The notes beneath the pieces are model-generated. The model ran no database searches. It saw only the letters and a list, made by a program, of their open reading frames with translations, and was not told where the DNA came from. Positions 16,554 through 25,217 of a stretch of 64,000 nucleotides of DNA are shown here, piece after piece (position 1 is the stretch's first letter; the number at the start of each line of letters is the position of its first letter). This stretch comes from Actinomadura rudentiformis (GTDB lineage Bacteria > Actinomycetota > Actinomycetes > Streptosporangiales > Streptosporangiaceae): NCBI RefSeq assembly GCF_008923185.1, contig NZ_WBMT01000002.1, positions 571,813-635,812 of the forward strand, written 5' to 3'. Made by a program: the position numbers and the translations under genes.

Positions 16554-17623
16554 CGCGGCGCCCCCTGAGGTCCCGTAGCCGACGAATCTTGCGGAGGCTG
16601 AGGCTGTCCTGACGCGTCCGGCTGGGCAGGCGCAGTTGGCTGCCCTGGCATGGCCGGAGGGGGTGGTTGTCCGTAGGCGCCCACAGCCGCGGGCTGGGCT
16701 TGGCCTGGCTGCGGCGGTTGTGCGGTGTGTGAGGTCGCGAAGACCTCTTCGATGTGGTGGCGGCGCTGCTCCAGCCGGACGAGGCGGAGCCCCAGATCGG
16801 CGACGCCGTCGCGGATCAGGTCGTACGTGCTCTCACCGGCGATGTCGATGACCAGGAAACGGCCCTCGGGATGGACGCTCACGCCCTGGTCGTACAGCCG
16901 CTGTCCGAGCAGGTCGCGGCCCTCTTCCACCTCGACGGTGAGCATGCCGCTGGCGGCGGTGTACGCCTCGACCGCCTGGGAGCGCAGCAGCTTCCCGCCA
17001 TCGATGATCACGACGTGGTCGCAGATCCGCTCAAGCTCGCCCAGCAGGTGCGAGGTGACCAGCACGCTGATGCCGAACTCGGCGCCGATCCGCCGGATGA
17101 GCTCCAGCATCTCGTCGCGGCCCGCCGGATCCAGGCCGTTGGTCGGCTCGTCCAGGAAGACCAGCTTGGGGTCGTGCACGAGGGCCTGGGCCAGCTTGAC
17201 CCGCTGCTTCATACCCGTCGAGTAACCCCCGATGGGCCGGTAGCGCTCCTCGTACAGCCCCACGTGCCGCAGCGTGTCGGCGGCGCGTTCGCGGGCGGCG
17301 GTGGGCGGGAGTCCGCACATCCGGGCCATGTGGACGACGAACTCGGTCGCCGAGACGTCCGGCGGCAGGCAGTCGAACTCCGGCATGAACCCGACCTGCT
17401 CGCGGATCTGCACGCCCTCGCGGGCGATGTCGAGACCGAGGACCGTCGCGTGGCCCGCGCTCGGCGGCTGCAGGCCGAGGAGGATCCGGATGAGCGTCGA
17501 CTTGCCGGCGCCGTTGGCACCGACCAAGCCCACGACGCCGGGCTCCACGGCCACCGTGAGGTCGTCCAGAGCGGTCACCCTGGGGAACCTCATCGTCAGC
17601 CCTTGGGTGGCGATGATCGGCAT
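16550..17623 (-). CDS. ABC exporter ATP-binding protein, first gene of the operon
   Basis: ATPase of 357 residues. Walker A GANGAGKS at 35-42, signature YSTGMKQR, Walker B KLVFLDEPTNGLD and TSHLLGELE switch are intact. After about residue 295 comes a 60-residue Pro/Gln/Ala-rich tail (TAQPPQPGQAQPAAVGAYGQ) that is not part of the family fold. A similar YGQ/PQ composition recurs in the prion-like protein at 55066-56985. ATG 17623 opens the four-gene unit; the ribosome site is weak. Confidence 0.87.
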   Translation of the reverse strand: MPIIATQGLTMRFPRVTALDDLTVAVEPGVVGLVGANGAGKSTLIRILLGLQPPSAGHATVLGLDIAREGVQIREQVGFMPEFDCLPPDVSATEFVVHMARMCGLPPTAARERAADTLRHVGLYEERYRPIGGYSTGMKQRVKLAQALVHDPKLVFLDEPTNGLDPAGRDEMLELIRRIGAEFGISVLVTSHLLGELERICDHVVIIDGGKLLRSQAVEAYTAASGMLTVEVEEGRDLLGQRLYDQGVSVHPEGRFLVIDIAGESTYDLIRDGVADLGLRLVRLEQRRHHIEEVFATSHTAQPPQPGQAQPAAVGAYGQPPPPAMPGQPTAPAQPDASGQPQPPQDSSATGPQGAPR

Positions 17624-17664
17624 ATTTACGAACCTAGTGGTTCGAACGCCGCAGCACCTCACCC

Positions 17665-18630
17665 TCAGGTTGTAGGACCTGCGGCTACCCTCCCCCTCCT
17701 GCGGAGGACCACCCGCCAGACCACGCGTTGGACGATCAGCGTCACCACGCCCGCGATGACCATGCCGAGGATGTTGACCCCGAGCTGGAGCAGCGAGCCG
17801 CGGATCTCGTCCCAGTGCCACAAGGCCATCGCCACGGCGAGGTTGCCCGCCGCCGGCACGGTGGTGACGGAGATGAAGACCCCGACCAGGGCGGACGATT
17901 TGGCCGCGGTGAGCGACAGCACCCCGGCGGCTCCCGCCAGCAGTGCCACGATGAACGACCAGCGGTCCGGGCTGTAGATGAACGCGGTCTGCGGCCGCGG
18001 TTTGTCCAGCATCCCCTGGTGGATGACATCGATCATGAGGCTGACCTCGGCGCACACGTACGTGACCAGGATGGCGACCACGAAGCCGATCACAAGGTTC
18101 CGGGAGGCCGTCCACACCATCTGCGGCCCCCGGAAGATCAGGCCGTAACAGATGGCGGCCACCGCGGCGAACTCCGGTCCGAGCACCATCGCGCCGATCA
18201 CCAGCACCGGTGAGTCGATCAGGGCGGCGATGCCGGCCAGCTGGGTGGCCAGGGCCAGGAAGACGATGAAGGACCACGTCAGCTCGGAGTTCTCCTTGAT
18301 GTTGTGCTGCAGTTGCTCCCACACCACCGCGTCATCGCCGTGCCCTGGCGCCAGCTTCTTGGCCTTGTCCGCCGAGTCGGCGAGCGTGAGGTCGATCTGC
18401 TCGACCGCGATCGCACCCTCACGCTCGATGCCGAGGTCCTGCAGGGATTTGATGATCTCGTTGGCGGCCTCGCGGGCGATGTCGCTGGTGACCAGGTCCC
18501 CTTCGGGCGACCGCGCGGCGCCAGGGATCACCACCACGTTCGTCGCCCCGGGGTTGTCGGCCAGCGCGGCGCAGACCTCTTCGGTACGGTCCGCCGGAAC
18601 GATCGCTCTCAGGTGCAGCACGCGCAACAT
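17665..18630 (-). CDS. DUF389 family membrane protein
   Basis: Integral membrane protein of 321 residues. Residues 1-90 form a soluble domain ([20 protein letters not shown]) of the kind found at the start of DUF389 proteins. Six to seven helices follow from about 115, with the family motif [20 protein letters not shown]. It ends in a basic cytoplasmic tail ([13 protein letters not shown]). No transported substrate is established for the family. It lies 41 bases upstream of the double ABC operon on the same strand, so it may be co-transcribed. Confidence 0.85.
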   Translation of the reverse strand: MLRVLHLRAIVPADRTEEVCAALADNPGATNVVVIPGAARSPEGDLVTSDIAREAANEIIKSLQDLGIEREGAIAVEQIDLTLADSADKAKKLAPGHGDDAVVWEQLQHNIKENSELTWSFIVFLALATQLAGIAALIDSPVLVIGAMVLGPEFAAVAAICYGLIFRGPQMVWTASRNLVIGFVVAILVTYVCAEVSLMIDVIHQGMLDKPRPQTAFIYSPDRWSFIVALLAGAAGVLSLTAAKSSALVGVFISVTTVPAAGNLAVAMALWHWDEIRGSLLQLGVNILGMVIAGVVTLIVQRVVWRVVLRRRGRVAAGPTT

Positions 18631-18753
18631 CGTGCCGTATGGAGCCCATCAAGGAGAGGTGGCACGTCTTTGTCGGCACAAGCCCGTATCCTCGGCACCG
18701 TTTGTTTTCTCCAAAGCGGGCATATGCCACCAAGGCGACGGACGGGTGACGGT

Positions 18754-19422
18754 ATGACGCGCACGGGCATCGGCGTTCTCTCGGCGTTCGTTCTCCCGGC
18801 GTTCCTCCTCACGGGCTGCACAGGCGAGGTCGGCCTCACCGATCCCGGGCCCACCCCGAAGGCCTCCCGCCCGGCCGAACGCAGCGTCACGCAGGCCCGC
18901 AAAGACCTCGACAGCCTTCGTACGGCCGGCGAGTTCCGCGGGAGCGGCTACCAGCGCGACCGTTTCGGCACCCGCTGGAAGGACATCGACCGCAACGGCT
19001 GCGACCAGCGCAACGACGTGCTCAGCCGCGACCTGCGCGAGGTGCGCAAGCGCGGCCGCTGCGTCGTCCTGTCAGGCACGCTGAACGACCCGTACAGCGG
19101 AAAGCGGATCGCGTTCTCCAAGTCGGACGCCGCCGAGGTCCAGATCGACCACGTCTACCCGCTCGCACTGGCCTGGCGGATGGGCGCGTCACGCTGGACC
19201 GAGGACCGGCGGGAGCAGTTCGCCAACGACCACGACAACCTCCTCGCAGTCTGGGGGGTGCCCAACCGCCAGAAGAGCGACTCGGGCCCGGGCGAATGGA
19301 AGCCGCAGAAAGCCTTCCAGTGCACCTACGGTGTCAAGTACGTCGCGGTCGCCAAGGAGTACGAGCTGCCCGTCTCCCGTTCCGACCACCAAGCCCTGGA
19401 AGGCTTCCTGGAGCGCTGCTGA
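18754..19422 (+). CDS. Lipoprotein with GmrSD/DUF1524-type HNH nuclease domain
   Basis: Secreted nuclease-like protein of 222 residues. The N-terminus is a lipoprotein signal with lipobox LLTGC ending about residue 23. The catalytic core has VQIDHVYPLALAWRMGA (Asp-His pair), then FANDHDNLLAVWGVPNRQKS and GPGEWKP, the DUF1524/HNH pattern of ββα-metal nucleases. The C-terminus has conserved Cys at FQCTYG and LERC. An in-frame ATG at 18724 would add ten residues (MPPRRRTGDG) and also gives a plausible signal n-region. Such surface nucleases are common in actinomycetes and may be used to take up DNA-derived nutrients. Confidence 0.85.
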   Translation: MTRTGIGVLSAFVLPAFLLTGCTGEVGLTDPGPTPKASRPAERSVTQARKDLDSLRTAGEFRGSGYQRDRFGTRWKDIDRNGCDQRNDVLSRDLREVRKRGRCVVLSGTLNDPYSGKRIAFSKSDAAEVQIDHVYPLALAWRMGASRWTEDRREQFANDHDNLLAVWGVPNRQKSDSGPGEWKPQKAFQCTYGVKYVAVAKEYELPVSRSDHQALEGFLERC

Positions 19423-19445
19423 TCCGGGCGAATAGGCTGCGGGGC

Positions 19446-19778
19446 ATGAGCAGCGACGCGAACGACAAAGCCGCGGCCGACAGGCAGGCGACACAGGACC
19501 AGGCGGCCGAACTCCAGTGGGTGCGCACCGAACGCGGCGTGGGCGCCCGGGCGACAGGCGTCGAGGCCACGGGCGCCTCGGCAACCGGCCTCACGGTCCG
19601 TCTCGGCAACGCCTTCGGCTCGCTGGCCCTGGGCTCCATGGCCCTGGGCGCGATCGCGATCGGAGCCGTCGCCATCGGCAAACTGGTAGTGAAGAAGGCC
19701 GTCGTCGACCACCTGGAGGCGGGCACCGTCGAGATCAAGCACCTCAAGGTAGGCCGCCTGGAAATCCTCGACGACTGA
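19446..19778 (+). CDS. Small protein with A(I/L)G five-residue repeats
   Basis: Protein of 110 residues, starting ATG 19446, 21 bases after the nuclease gene. The N-terminal 25 residues are Ala/Gln/Asp-rich. From about residue 50 a five-residue periodicity appears: GSLAL-GSMAL-GAIAI-GAVAI-GKLVV. It continues as alternating hydrophobics (AVVDHLEAGTVEIKHLKVGRLEI), suggesting a small solenoid or a membrane-inserting hydrophobic segment with a β-strand tail. Conserved in many bacteria as a hypothetical; function unknown. Confidence 0.7.
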   Translation: MSSDANDKAAADRQATQDQAAELQWVRTERGVGARATGVEATGASATGLTVRLGNAFGSLALGSMALGAIAIGAVAIGKLVVKKAVVDHLEAGTVEIKHLKVGRLEILDD

Positions 19779-19850
19779 CAGCTTCCGCAGAGACCCCGGC
19801 ACGCACCCACCGAACACACCCGGCCCCGCACGCGATCGCGCGACCGGGTC

Positions 19851-19950
19851 GTGAAGCAAGCCGAAGGCGAAGCTTCACGAGAGATCGCGAAGCGATGTCG
19901 CGATCGCCGCCTTGGCGGTTCGGGGGGCGAGCCGCAAGGCGAGCCCCCCG
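19851..19950. repeat. Dispersed multi-hairpin intergenic repeat, copy A
   Basis: Four stem-loops in a row between two convergent genes. (1) GTGAAGC/GCTTCAC at 19851-19878. (2) GATCGCG/CGCGATC at 19883-19905. (3) CCGCC/GGCGG at 19907-19918. (4) CGGGGGGC/GCCCCCCG at 19921-19950. The loops of 1 and 4 hold nearly the same motif, (A/G)AGCCG-N-AGGCGA, which can itself pair GCC/GGC. The core 19882-19923 matches 39 of 42 bases of copy B at 54826-54785 on the other strand. It may act as a bidirectional terminator for the small repeat protein and glmM. Confidence 0.75.
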
Positions 19951-19967
19951 AGGCCGCGAATGCCGAA

Positions 19968-21311
19968 CTAACACAGCGTGGTACGGACGGTCTGGGCGAG
20001 GCGTTCGGCCACGGACTGGGCCTGGTCCTCGGCGGCGGCCTCGACCATCACCCGGACCATGGGCTCGGTGCCGCTGGGCCGGATCAGGACCCGGCCGGTG
20101 TCGCCGAGCTCGGCCTCGGCGGCCTCGACGGCCGCGGCCAGCTCCGGTGCGGTCTTGGCGCGGGACTTGTCCACGCCCTTCACGTTGATCAGCACCTGTG
20201 GCAGCCGGGTCATGACCTTGGCCAGCTCGTCCAGCGCACGGCCGCGGCGGGCCATGGTCGCCAGCAGGTGCAGGCCGGTCAGCACGCCGTCACCGGTGGT
20301 GGCGTGGTCCAGCATGATCACGTGGCCGGACTGCTCGCCGCCGAAGTTGAAACCGCGCTCCTTCATCGCCTCGAGCACGTAGCGGTCGCCCACCGCGGTC
20401 TCGATCACGTTGATGCCCGCGTCGCGCATCGCGATCTTGAAGCCGAGGTTGGACATCACGGTGGCGACCACGGTGTCGTTGGCCAGCCGTCCCGACTCGC
20501 GCAGCTCCGTCGCCAGGATGGCCATGATCTGGTCGCCGTCCACGATGTCGCCGGTGGCGGTGACCGCCAGGCACCGGTCGGCGTCACCGTCGTTGGCGAT
20601 GCCCGCGTCGGCGCCGTGCGTGCGCACGGCCTCCTGCAGCGCCGCCAGGTGGGTGGAGCCGCAGCCGGAGTTGATGTTGAGCCCGTCCGGCGCCACGCCG
20701 ATCGTGATCACTTCGGCGCCGGCGCGCCGCAGCGCCTCGGGGGCGACGTCGGAGGAGGCACCGTTCGCGCAGTCGACCACCACGCGCAGCCCGTCCAGCG
20801 ACACCGGCAACGACGACAGCAGGTGCGCCACGTACTGCTCCACGGCGCCGTGCGCGTCGCGCACCCGGCCGACCCCGGCTCCCGTCGGCGGGTCCCAGTC
20901 CTGGCCCAGGGCGGCTTCGACGCGGTCCTCGATCTCGTCGGCCAGCTTGAAGCCGCTGCGGTCGAAGAACTTGATCCCGTTGTCCGGGGCGGGGTTGTGC
21001 GAGGCGGAGAGCATCACGCCGAGATCGGCGTCCAGCGCGTTCGTGAGATACGCCACGGCGGGAGTCGGCAGCACGCCCAGCGTCAGCACGTCGACGCCCG
21101 CGCTCGCCAGCCCGGCGACCACGGCCGCCTCCAGGAACTCGCCGGAGGCACGCGGGTCACGGCCCACCACCGCCACCGGCCGGTGGCCCTTGAACGTCCC
21201 CTGCTCCCCCAGCACGCGCGCCGCCGCGACGGACAGGTCCATCGCGAGGCGGGCGGTGAGGTCGCGGTTGGCGAGCCCGCGTACACCATCGGTTCCGAAG
21301 AGACGACCCAC
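19968..21311 (-). CDS. glmM: Phosphoglucosamine mutase
   Basis: Converts glucosamine-6-phosphate to glucosamine-1-phosphate on the way to UDP-GlcNAc. The 447-residue protein begins [15 protein letters not shown]. It has the phospho-Ser loop SASHNP with Ser104 as phosphate carrier, the metal loop NDGDADR, the sugar loop GGEQSGHV and the phosphate-binding [12 protein letters not shown] near the C-terminus. It uses the product of GlmS, encoded on the same strand. Located downstream of rplM-rpsI as in other actinomycetes. Confidence 0.97.
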   Translation of the reverse strand: MGRLFGTDGVRGLANRDLTARLAMDLSVAAARVLGEQGTFKGHRPVAVVGRDPRASGEFLEAAVVAGLASAGVDVLTLGVLPTPAVAYLTNALDADLGVMLSASHNPAPDNGIKFFDRSGFKLADEIEDRVEAALGQDWDPPTGAGVGRVRDAHGAVEQYVAHLLSSLPVSLDGLRVVVDCANGASSDVAPEALRRAGAEVITIGVAPDGLNINSGCGSTHLAALQEAVRTHGADAGIANDGDADRCLAVTATGDIVDGDQIMAILATELRESGRLANDTVVATVMSNLGFKIAMRDAGINVIETAVGDRYVLEAMKERGFNFGGEQSGHVIMLDHATTGDGVLTGLHLLATMARRGRALDELAKVMTRLPQVLINVKGVDKSRAKTAPELAAAVEAAEAELGDTGRVLIRPSGTEPMVRVMVEAAAEDQAQSVAERLAQTVRTTLC

Positions 21312-21547
21312 AGTTCAACTCCCAGAAAGGCACGAGTCCGCGCGGGTGAGGCGAGGATCGCTCGGCTCCCGCCCCGCTCGGTCAAATCTAATGGGGAAAG
21401 TCCAAGAAAAGGGCACCCGCGCACCACCGCGAAGCAAGGCGGGATATGCCCTCGGAAAGCACGAACGAGCCGCCGCGCCCGATTCGATCTGCCATGGGGG
21501 ATCGACGGGTGCGACGGCTCGTATCGGCTGTATCGGCTGAAACCAGA

Positions 21548-22066
21548 TCAGCGCTTGCTGTACTGCGGCGCCTTGCGGGCCTTCTTGAGACCGGCCTTCT
21601 TCCGCTCCGGAACGCGGGCGTCACGGGTGAGGAAGCCGGCCTTCTTCAGCGCCGGGCGGTGCTCGATGTTGGCGAACTGCAGCGCCCGGGAGATGCCCAG
21701 GCGCAGCGCGCCGGCCTGGCCGGTGGTGCCACCGCCGTTGACGCGGACGATGACGTCGAACTGGCCCTCCAGACCCAGCAGCACGAACGGCTCGTTCACG
21801 GTCTGCTGCTGGACCTTGTTGGGGAAGTACTGCTCAAGGGTGCGGCCGTTGATGGTCCACTTGCCGGTGCCCGGGACGATCCGGACGCGGGCGATGGCCT
21901 GCTTGCGGCGGCCGGTGCCGGCGGCCGGGCCGGTCGCGACCGGCTGAGCCAGGAAGGAGGCCTCGGAGGCCTCGGGGCTCTCGGTGGTGTACTCGGACGG
22001 GGCGTCCTCGTACGAGTCGTACTCGACGCCCTCGGCGGGCGTCTCGGTGCCGGTGGACTCGTCCAC
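21548..22066 (-). CDS. rpsI: 30S ribosomal protein S9 with acidic N-terminal extension
   Basis: S9 of 172 residues; the last 125 are the conserved domain ([15 protein letters not shown] to APQYSKR, the tail that reaches the P-site tRNA). The first 45 residues are an acidic, Ser/Thr/Glu-rich leader ([20 protein letters not shown]), an actinomycete trait. Follows rplM by 132 bases; co-transcription with rplM is standard. Confidence 0.97.
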   Translation of the reverse strand: MDESTGTETPAEGVEYDSYEDAPSEYTTESPEASEASFLAQPVATGPAAGTGRRKQAIARVRIVPGTGKWTINGRTLEQYFPNKVQQQTVNEPFVLLGLEGQFDVIVRVNGGGTTGQAGALRLGISRALQFANIEHRPALKKAGFLTRDARVPERKKAGLKKARKAPQYSKR

Positions 22067-22198
22067 GGTTCTCCTCTTGTGGTGTTCTAGCCAGGACGGC
22101 TGGCCCGGTCGGTCCTCGGGTGCCCCGGCGGCCGCGCGATGGTGGTGCGACCGACCCGCTCTCCGGCGCGATGCCGGATCTGCGGTGTTGATCAGTGA

Positions 22199-22642
22199 TT
22201 ACTGCTTGATCTGGGTGATCTCGAACGGAACCGGCTTCTGCGCCTGGTGCGGGTGCTCGGGGCCGGCGTAGACCTTGACCTTGCCGAACATCTGCCGGCC
22301 GAGGGTGGTCTTGGGCAGCATGCCCTTGATCGCCTTCTCCACGGCCTTCCGCGGGTTCTTGGCCATCAGGTCGGCGTAGGCCACCGAGCGCAGACCGCCC
22401 GGGTAACCCGAGTGGCGGTAGGCGCGCTTCTGCTCGAGCTTGTTGCCGGACAGCGCCACCTTCTCGGCGTTGATGATGATCACATAGTCACCGGTGTCGA
22501 GATGGGGCGCGTAGATCGGCTTGTGCTTACCCCGAAGCAGCTGCGCGACCTGACTGGCGAGCCGACCCAGCACGACATCGGTCGCGTCGATGACGTACCA
22601 CTGACGCTGGACGTCAGTGGGCTTTGGGGTGTACGTGCGCAC
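22199..22642 (-). CDS. rplM: 50S ribosomal protein L13
   Basis: L13 of 147 residues ([33 protein letters not shown]). GTG start. First gene of the rplM-rpsI unit, preceded by a good promoter candidate at 22787-22816. Normal length. Confidence 0.97.
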   Translation of the reverse strand: MRTYTPKPTDVQRQWYVIDATDVVLGRLASQVAQLLRGKHKPIYAPHLDTGDYVIIINAEKVALSGNKLEQKRAYRHSGYPGGLRSVAYADLMAKNPRKAVEKAIKGMLPKTTLGRQMFGKVKVYAGPEHPHQAQKPVPFEITQIKQ

Positions 22643-22984
22643 GGTCGTAGGCCTTCGTTTCTTGTCGACTTCTCAGCGGAATCCTGCTCGCGCCGATCAG
22701 AGAATGGTCCGACCTGGCGCTCCGGGAGGCCGGGGCCCGCATCGTGCTCAGCACGCAGGGCACACCGACGCATACAACGAACTGGCAGGATACCCAGCCG
22801 CGCGGGCATGGGTCAAAACGGCTCGTTGCGACAGTCTCCCAGCCACTCTCCAGTATGCCCCATGGAGCCCGATGCCCGGGCCGGAAAGGCACGGCCGTTC
22901 TTGAAGTGATCGGCCGGTCCTCTGCACAGATAGGGGATGTCCGTTAGCGGAGATCTTCTGATTTGCACGCCATATAAGGATAAG
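22643..22984. other. Intergenic region between rplM and the CAP protein gene
   Basis: About 340 bases with divergent promoters and no gene. It contains the rplM promoter and, near 22901-22940, a weak rightward TTGAAG...AGATAG pair before the CAP gene. The stretch 22937-22984 is open in frame with the CAP gene but reads like leader DNA. Confidence 0.45.
22787..22816 (-). promoter_or_regulatory. Promoter candidate for rplM-rpsI
   Basis: On the minus strand TTGACC (22816-22811) and TATCCT (22792-22787) with an 18-base spacer, close to the sigma-70 type consensus. Transcription would start near 22780, leaving a leader of about 138 bases before rplM. Confidence 0.6.
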
Positions 22985-24043
22985 GTGCGGCCGACCGGAT
23001 CCGCCGCCGGCGAGTCGCCGGCCAGCCTCCCGGGAGCCCCGCTGCCTTCCCCCCGCAGGTCATCAGGCCGTTCACGCAGTTCAGGTCGCCCGATGGACCC
23101 CACAGGCCCCTCGTGGCGCCCCAGCGCCGAAACCTCAGGCGCCGAGCCCGCAGACCGCTTCGGCGCCGAGCCGTCAGACCGCCTCGCCGTCGGTCCCTCC
23201 GGCCGCCCCGGAGGCCGTCGCCGCGCCCCCGGGGGGCGGTCCCGAGACCGTGCCGCCACCGCCCGCGGTAAGCGATCGAGCTTCAAGACCGTGTTCACCG
23301 TCACACTGACGGCCGCGGGCGCCGCCCTCGCCATCGGCACCGGCGTCGCCCTCGACCGCCTCGTTCTGCCCGAGCTGCGGTCCGAGTCGGCATCCGCGTC
23401 CGGCCCGGCCGGAGACTCGGCGCGGCCCGGGCCGTCCGGCGTCGGCGCTGGAACGAGCAACGGCGTGCCCACCGACAAGGGAACGGGCAAGGGCGCGGGA
23501 GCGCCCAGGGCCAACGCCGGCGCCCCGGCCCCCGGCACGAACGAGAGCACGCCGCCCCTCAAGCCCCTGCAAGGCCCCACGAAGACGCCGAACAGCCCGT
23601 CCTCCTCACCCAGCCCGGGATCGTCGTCCCGCCCGCCACAGGGCGGCAACCCCCCGCCCACGTCCGGCGGGCCGGAGGCCGCGGTGGTGACCCTCACCAA
23701 CAAGGAGCGGGCCAAGGCCGGTTGCGGCGCCCTGCGCACCGACCAGCGCCTGGCGACCGCCGCCCGGCGGCACTCGGCCGACATGGCCGCCCACGACTAC
23801 TTCGACCACACCTCACGCAACGGCGACAGCCCCTGGAAGCGCATGGAGGACGCCGGTTACACCAGCCCCGGCGCGGAGAACATCGCCAAGGGCTACCCGA
23901 CCGCCGCCGCCGTCGTGGAGGGCTGGATGAAGAGCCCCGGCCACCGCGCCAACATCCTCAACTGCAAGCTCAAGGCGATCGGCGTCGGCATGGTCGGCGG
24001 CTCCGGCGGACCCTGGTGGACGCAGGATTTCGGCTGGCAGTGA
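22985..24043 (+). CDS. CAP-domain (SCP/PR-1-like) surface protein
   Basis: Protein of about 352 residues. A disordered basic N-terminus is followed by one transmembrane helix (FKTVFTVTLTAAGAALAIGT), a Pro/Gly/Ser-rich linker of about 100 residues, and a C-terminal CAP domain. CAP motifs are LTNKERAKAGC, HSADMAAHDYFDHTSRNG, ENIAKGYPTAAAVVEGWMKS, PGHRANILN and IGVGMV. Of the usual CAP tetrad, His in HSADM, Glu in ENIAKG and His in PGHR are present. I prefer GTG 22985 (AAGGA 4 bases upstream). ATG 22937 and ATG 23093 are in the same frame. CAP proteins of bacteria are extracytoplasmic; their activity is poorly known. Confidence 0.8.
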   Translation: MRPTGSAAGESPASLPGAPLPSPRRSSGRSRSSGRPMDPTGPSWRPSAETSGAEPADRFGAEPSDRLAVGPSGRPGGRRRAPGGRSRDRAATARGKRSSFKTVFTVTLTAAGAALAIGTGVALDRLVLPELRSESASASGPAGDSARPGPSGVGAGTSNGVPTDKGTGKGAGAPRANAGAPAPGTNESTPPLKPLQGPTKTPNSPSSSPSPGSSSRPPQGGNPPPTSGGPEAAVVTLTNKERAKAGCGALRTDQRLATAARRHSADMAAHDYFDHTSRNGDSPWKRMEDAGYTSPGAENIAKGYPTAAAVVEGWMKSPGHRANILNCKLKAIGVGMVGGSGGPWWTQDFGWQ

Positions 24044-24163
24044 CCCTTCCCGGCCGTACGGGCCGTGACCTTCCCCAAACCGGCGGCGCCCGGTTCGCCC
24101 CCATGTCATGGTGGGTGTTCCGAAGGTCCAGAGCTCTGGAAAAGGAACGGTAAGGTCCAAGCC

Positions 24164-25210
24164 ATGGGTTATCCGGGCGATCAAGGCAAACCCGACGGCT
24201 GGCCTCCCCAGCCGTCGCAAGCGCCGTACGGCTCCGGACCTGAACGACCCGACACGGCACCGTACGGCCAGGACAAGAACGAATCCCCCTTCTCCCCCCG
24301 CGACAGCGAGGGGACGGGCGGCTTGTACACACCCTGGGGAGAAGAGGCGCCGGCCGAGAACGAGTGGTTCTCACCCCAGGGCACGGCGCAGTTCTCGAAC
24401 GAGGGCTTCGACGGTGGCGCCCCACCTGGCGCCGGCGTACCTCCCCAGGCCGGTCCCGTCCCACCTGACCGCAAGTACAACCTCCCGCTGATCATCGGCG
24501 GTGCCGTCGTGGCCGGGCTGGTCCTGGTCGGCGGCGGCTTCGGCGCCTCCGCGATGCTCAAGGACGACGAACCGACCAAGCCCGCGGCCGCGACCAAGAG
24601 CGACGCGCCCAAGCAGGCCACGGCGCCCCGCCAGCAGCCCTCGCAGCCTCCGCTGACACCGGTCAAGCTCAAGAGCCGCGCCACCGACCCCAACCCGATG
24701 ACGCTGAACGAGGCGTTCGGCAAGCGCACCTTCGCCTCCGGCGGCGCGAAGTACATGCGCACCGGCTGGAAGGCGCAGCGCGGCTGCACGGGCATCGTCA
24801 ACGGCGCCGCGCTCGGCAAGGCCCTCAAGAAGGGCGGCTGCTCGCAGGCCCTGCGCGCGACGTTCGCCCGCAGCGACGGCAAGCTCATCGGCACGGTCGG
24901 CGTCCTGAACCTCAAGACCGAGGCCGCGGCCAAGGTGGCCGAACGTGCCGCCGCCGCCAAGGACGCCTACCTGCAGCCACTGGCCGGCACCGGCACCACC
25001 AAGAAGATCGGCAAGGGCGAGGCCCTCGGCACCGCCGAGATCCGCGGCCACTACCTGGTGATGACCTGGGTGCAGCGACCGGACGGCAAGAAGATCGCCA
25101 CCAAGTACCACAAGGCCGTCTCCACGTTCGGCCAGGAGGTCATCAGGGGGAGCAACCTGAAGTTCGCCCTGACCTACCGGGAAACCGAAGGCAAGCCCTT
25201 CCGAAACTGA
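24164..25210 (+). CDS. Membrane protein with extracytoplasmic Cys-pair domain, first of tandem pair
   Basis: Protein of 348 residues. Residues 1-105 are a disordered Gly/Pro/Tyr-rich cytoplasmic part and 106-131 a transmembrane helix (NLPLIIGGAVVAGLVLVGGG). After a Lys/Pro linker, about 174-348 is an extracytoplasmic domain with Cys208 and Cys226, probably a disulfide. The domain has the order TDPNPMTLNEAF, RGCTGIV, ALKKGGCSQALRATFA, TVGVLNL, EIRGHYLVMTWVQRPDGK. The next gene encodes the same domain. I do not recognise the family. ATG 24164 has AAGG 8 bases upstream. Probably co-transcribed with 25218. Confidence 0.78.
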   Translation: MGYPGDQGKPDGWPPQPSQAPYGSGPERPDTAPYGQDKNESPFSPRDSEGTGGLYTPWGEEAPAENEWFSPQGTAQFSNEGFDGGAPPGAGVPPQAGPVPPDRKYNLPLIIGGAVVAGLVLVGGGFGASAMLKDDEPTKPAAATKSDAPKQATAPRQQPSQPPLTPVKLKSRATDPNPMTLNEAFGKRTFASGGAKYMRTGWKAQRGCTGIVNGAALGKALKKGGCSQALRATFARSDGKLIGTVGVLNLKTEAAAKVAERAAAAKDAYLQPLAGTGTTKKIGKGEALGTAEIRGHYLVMTWVQRPDGKKIATKYHKAVSTFGQEVIRGSNLKFALTYRETEGKPFRN

Positions 25211-25217
25211 GCGAACC

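Noticed and set aside
22937-22984. N-terminal extension MSVSGDLLICTPYKDK of the CAP protein
   Set aside because: The AGGGG stretch abuts the ATG with no spacing and the DNA looks like leader; GTG 22985 has a better placed AAGGA.
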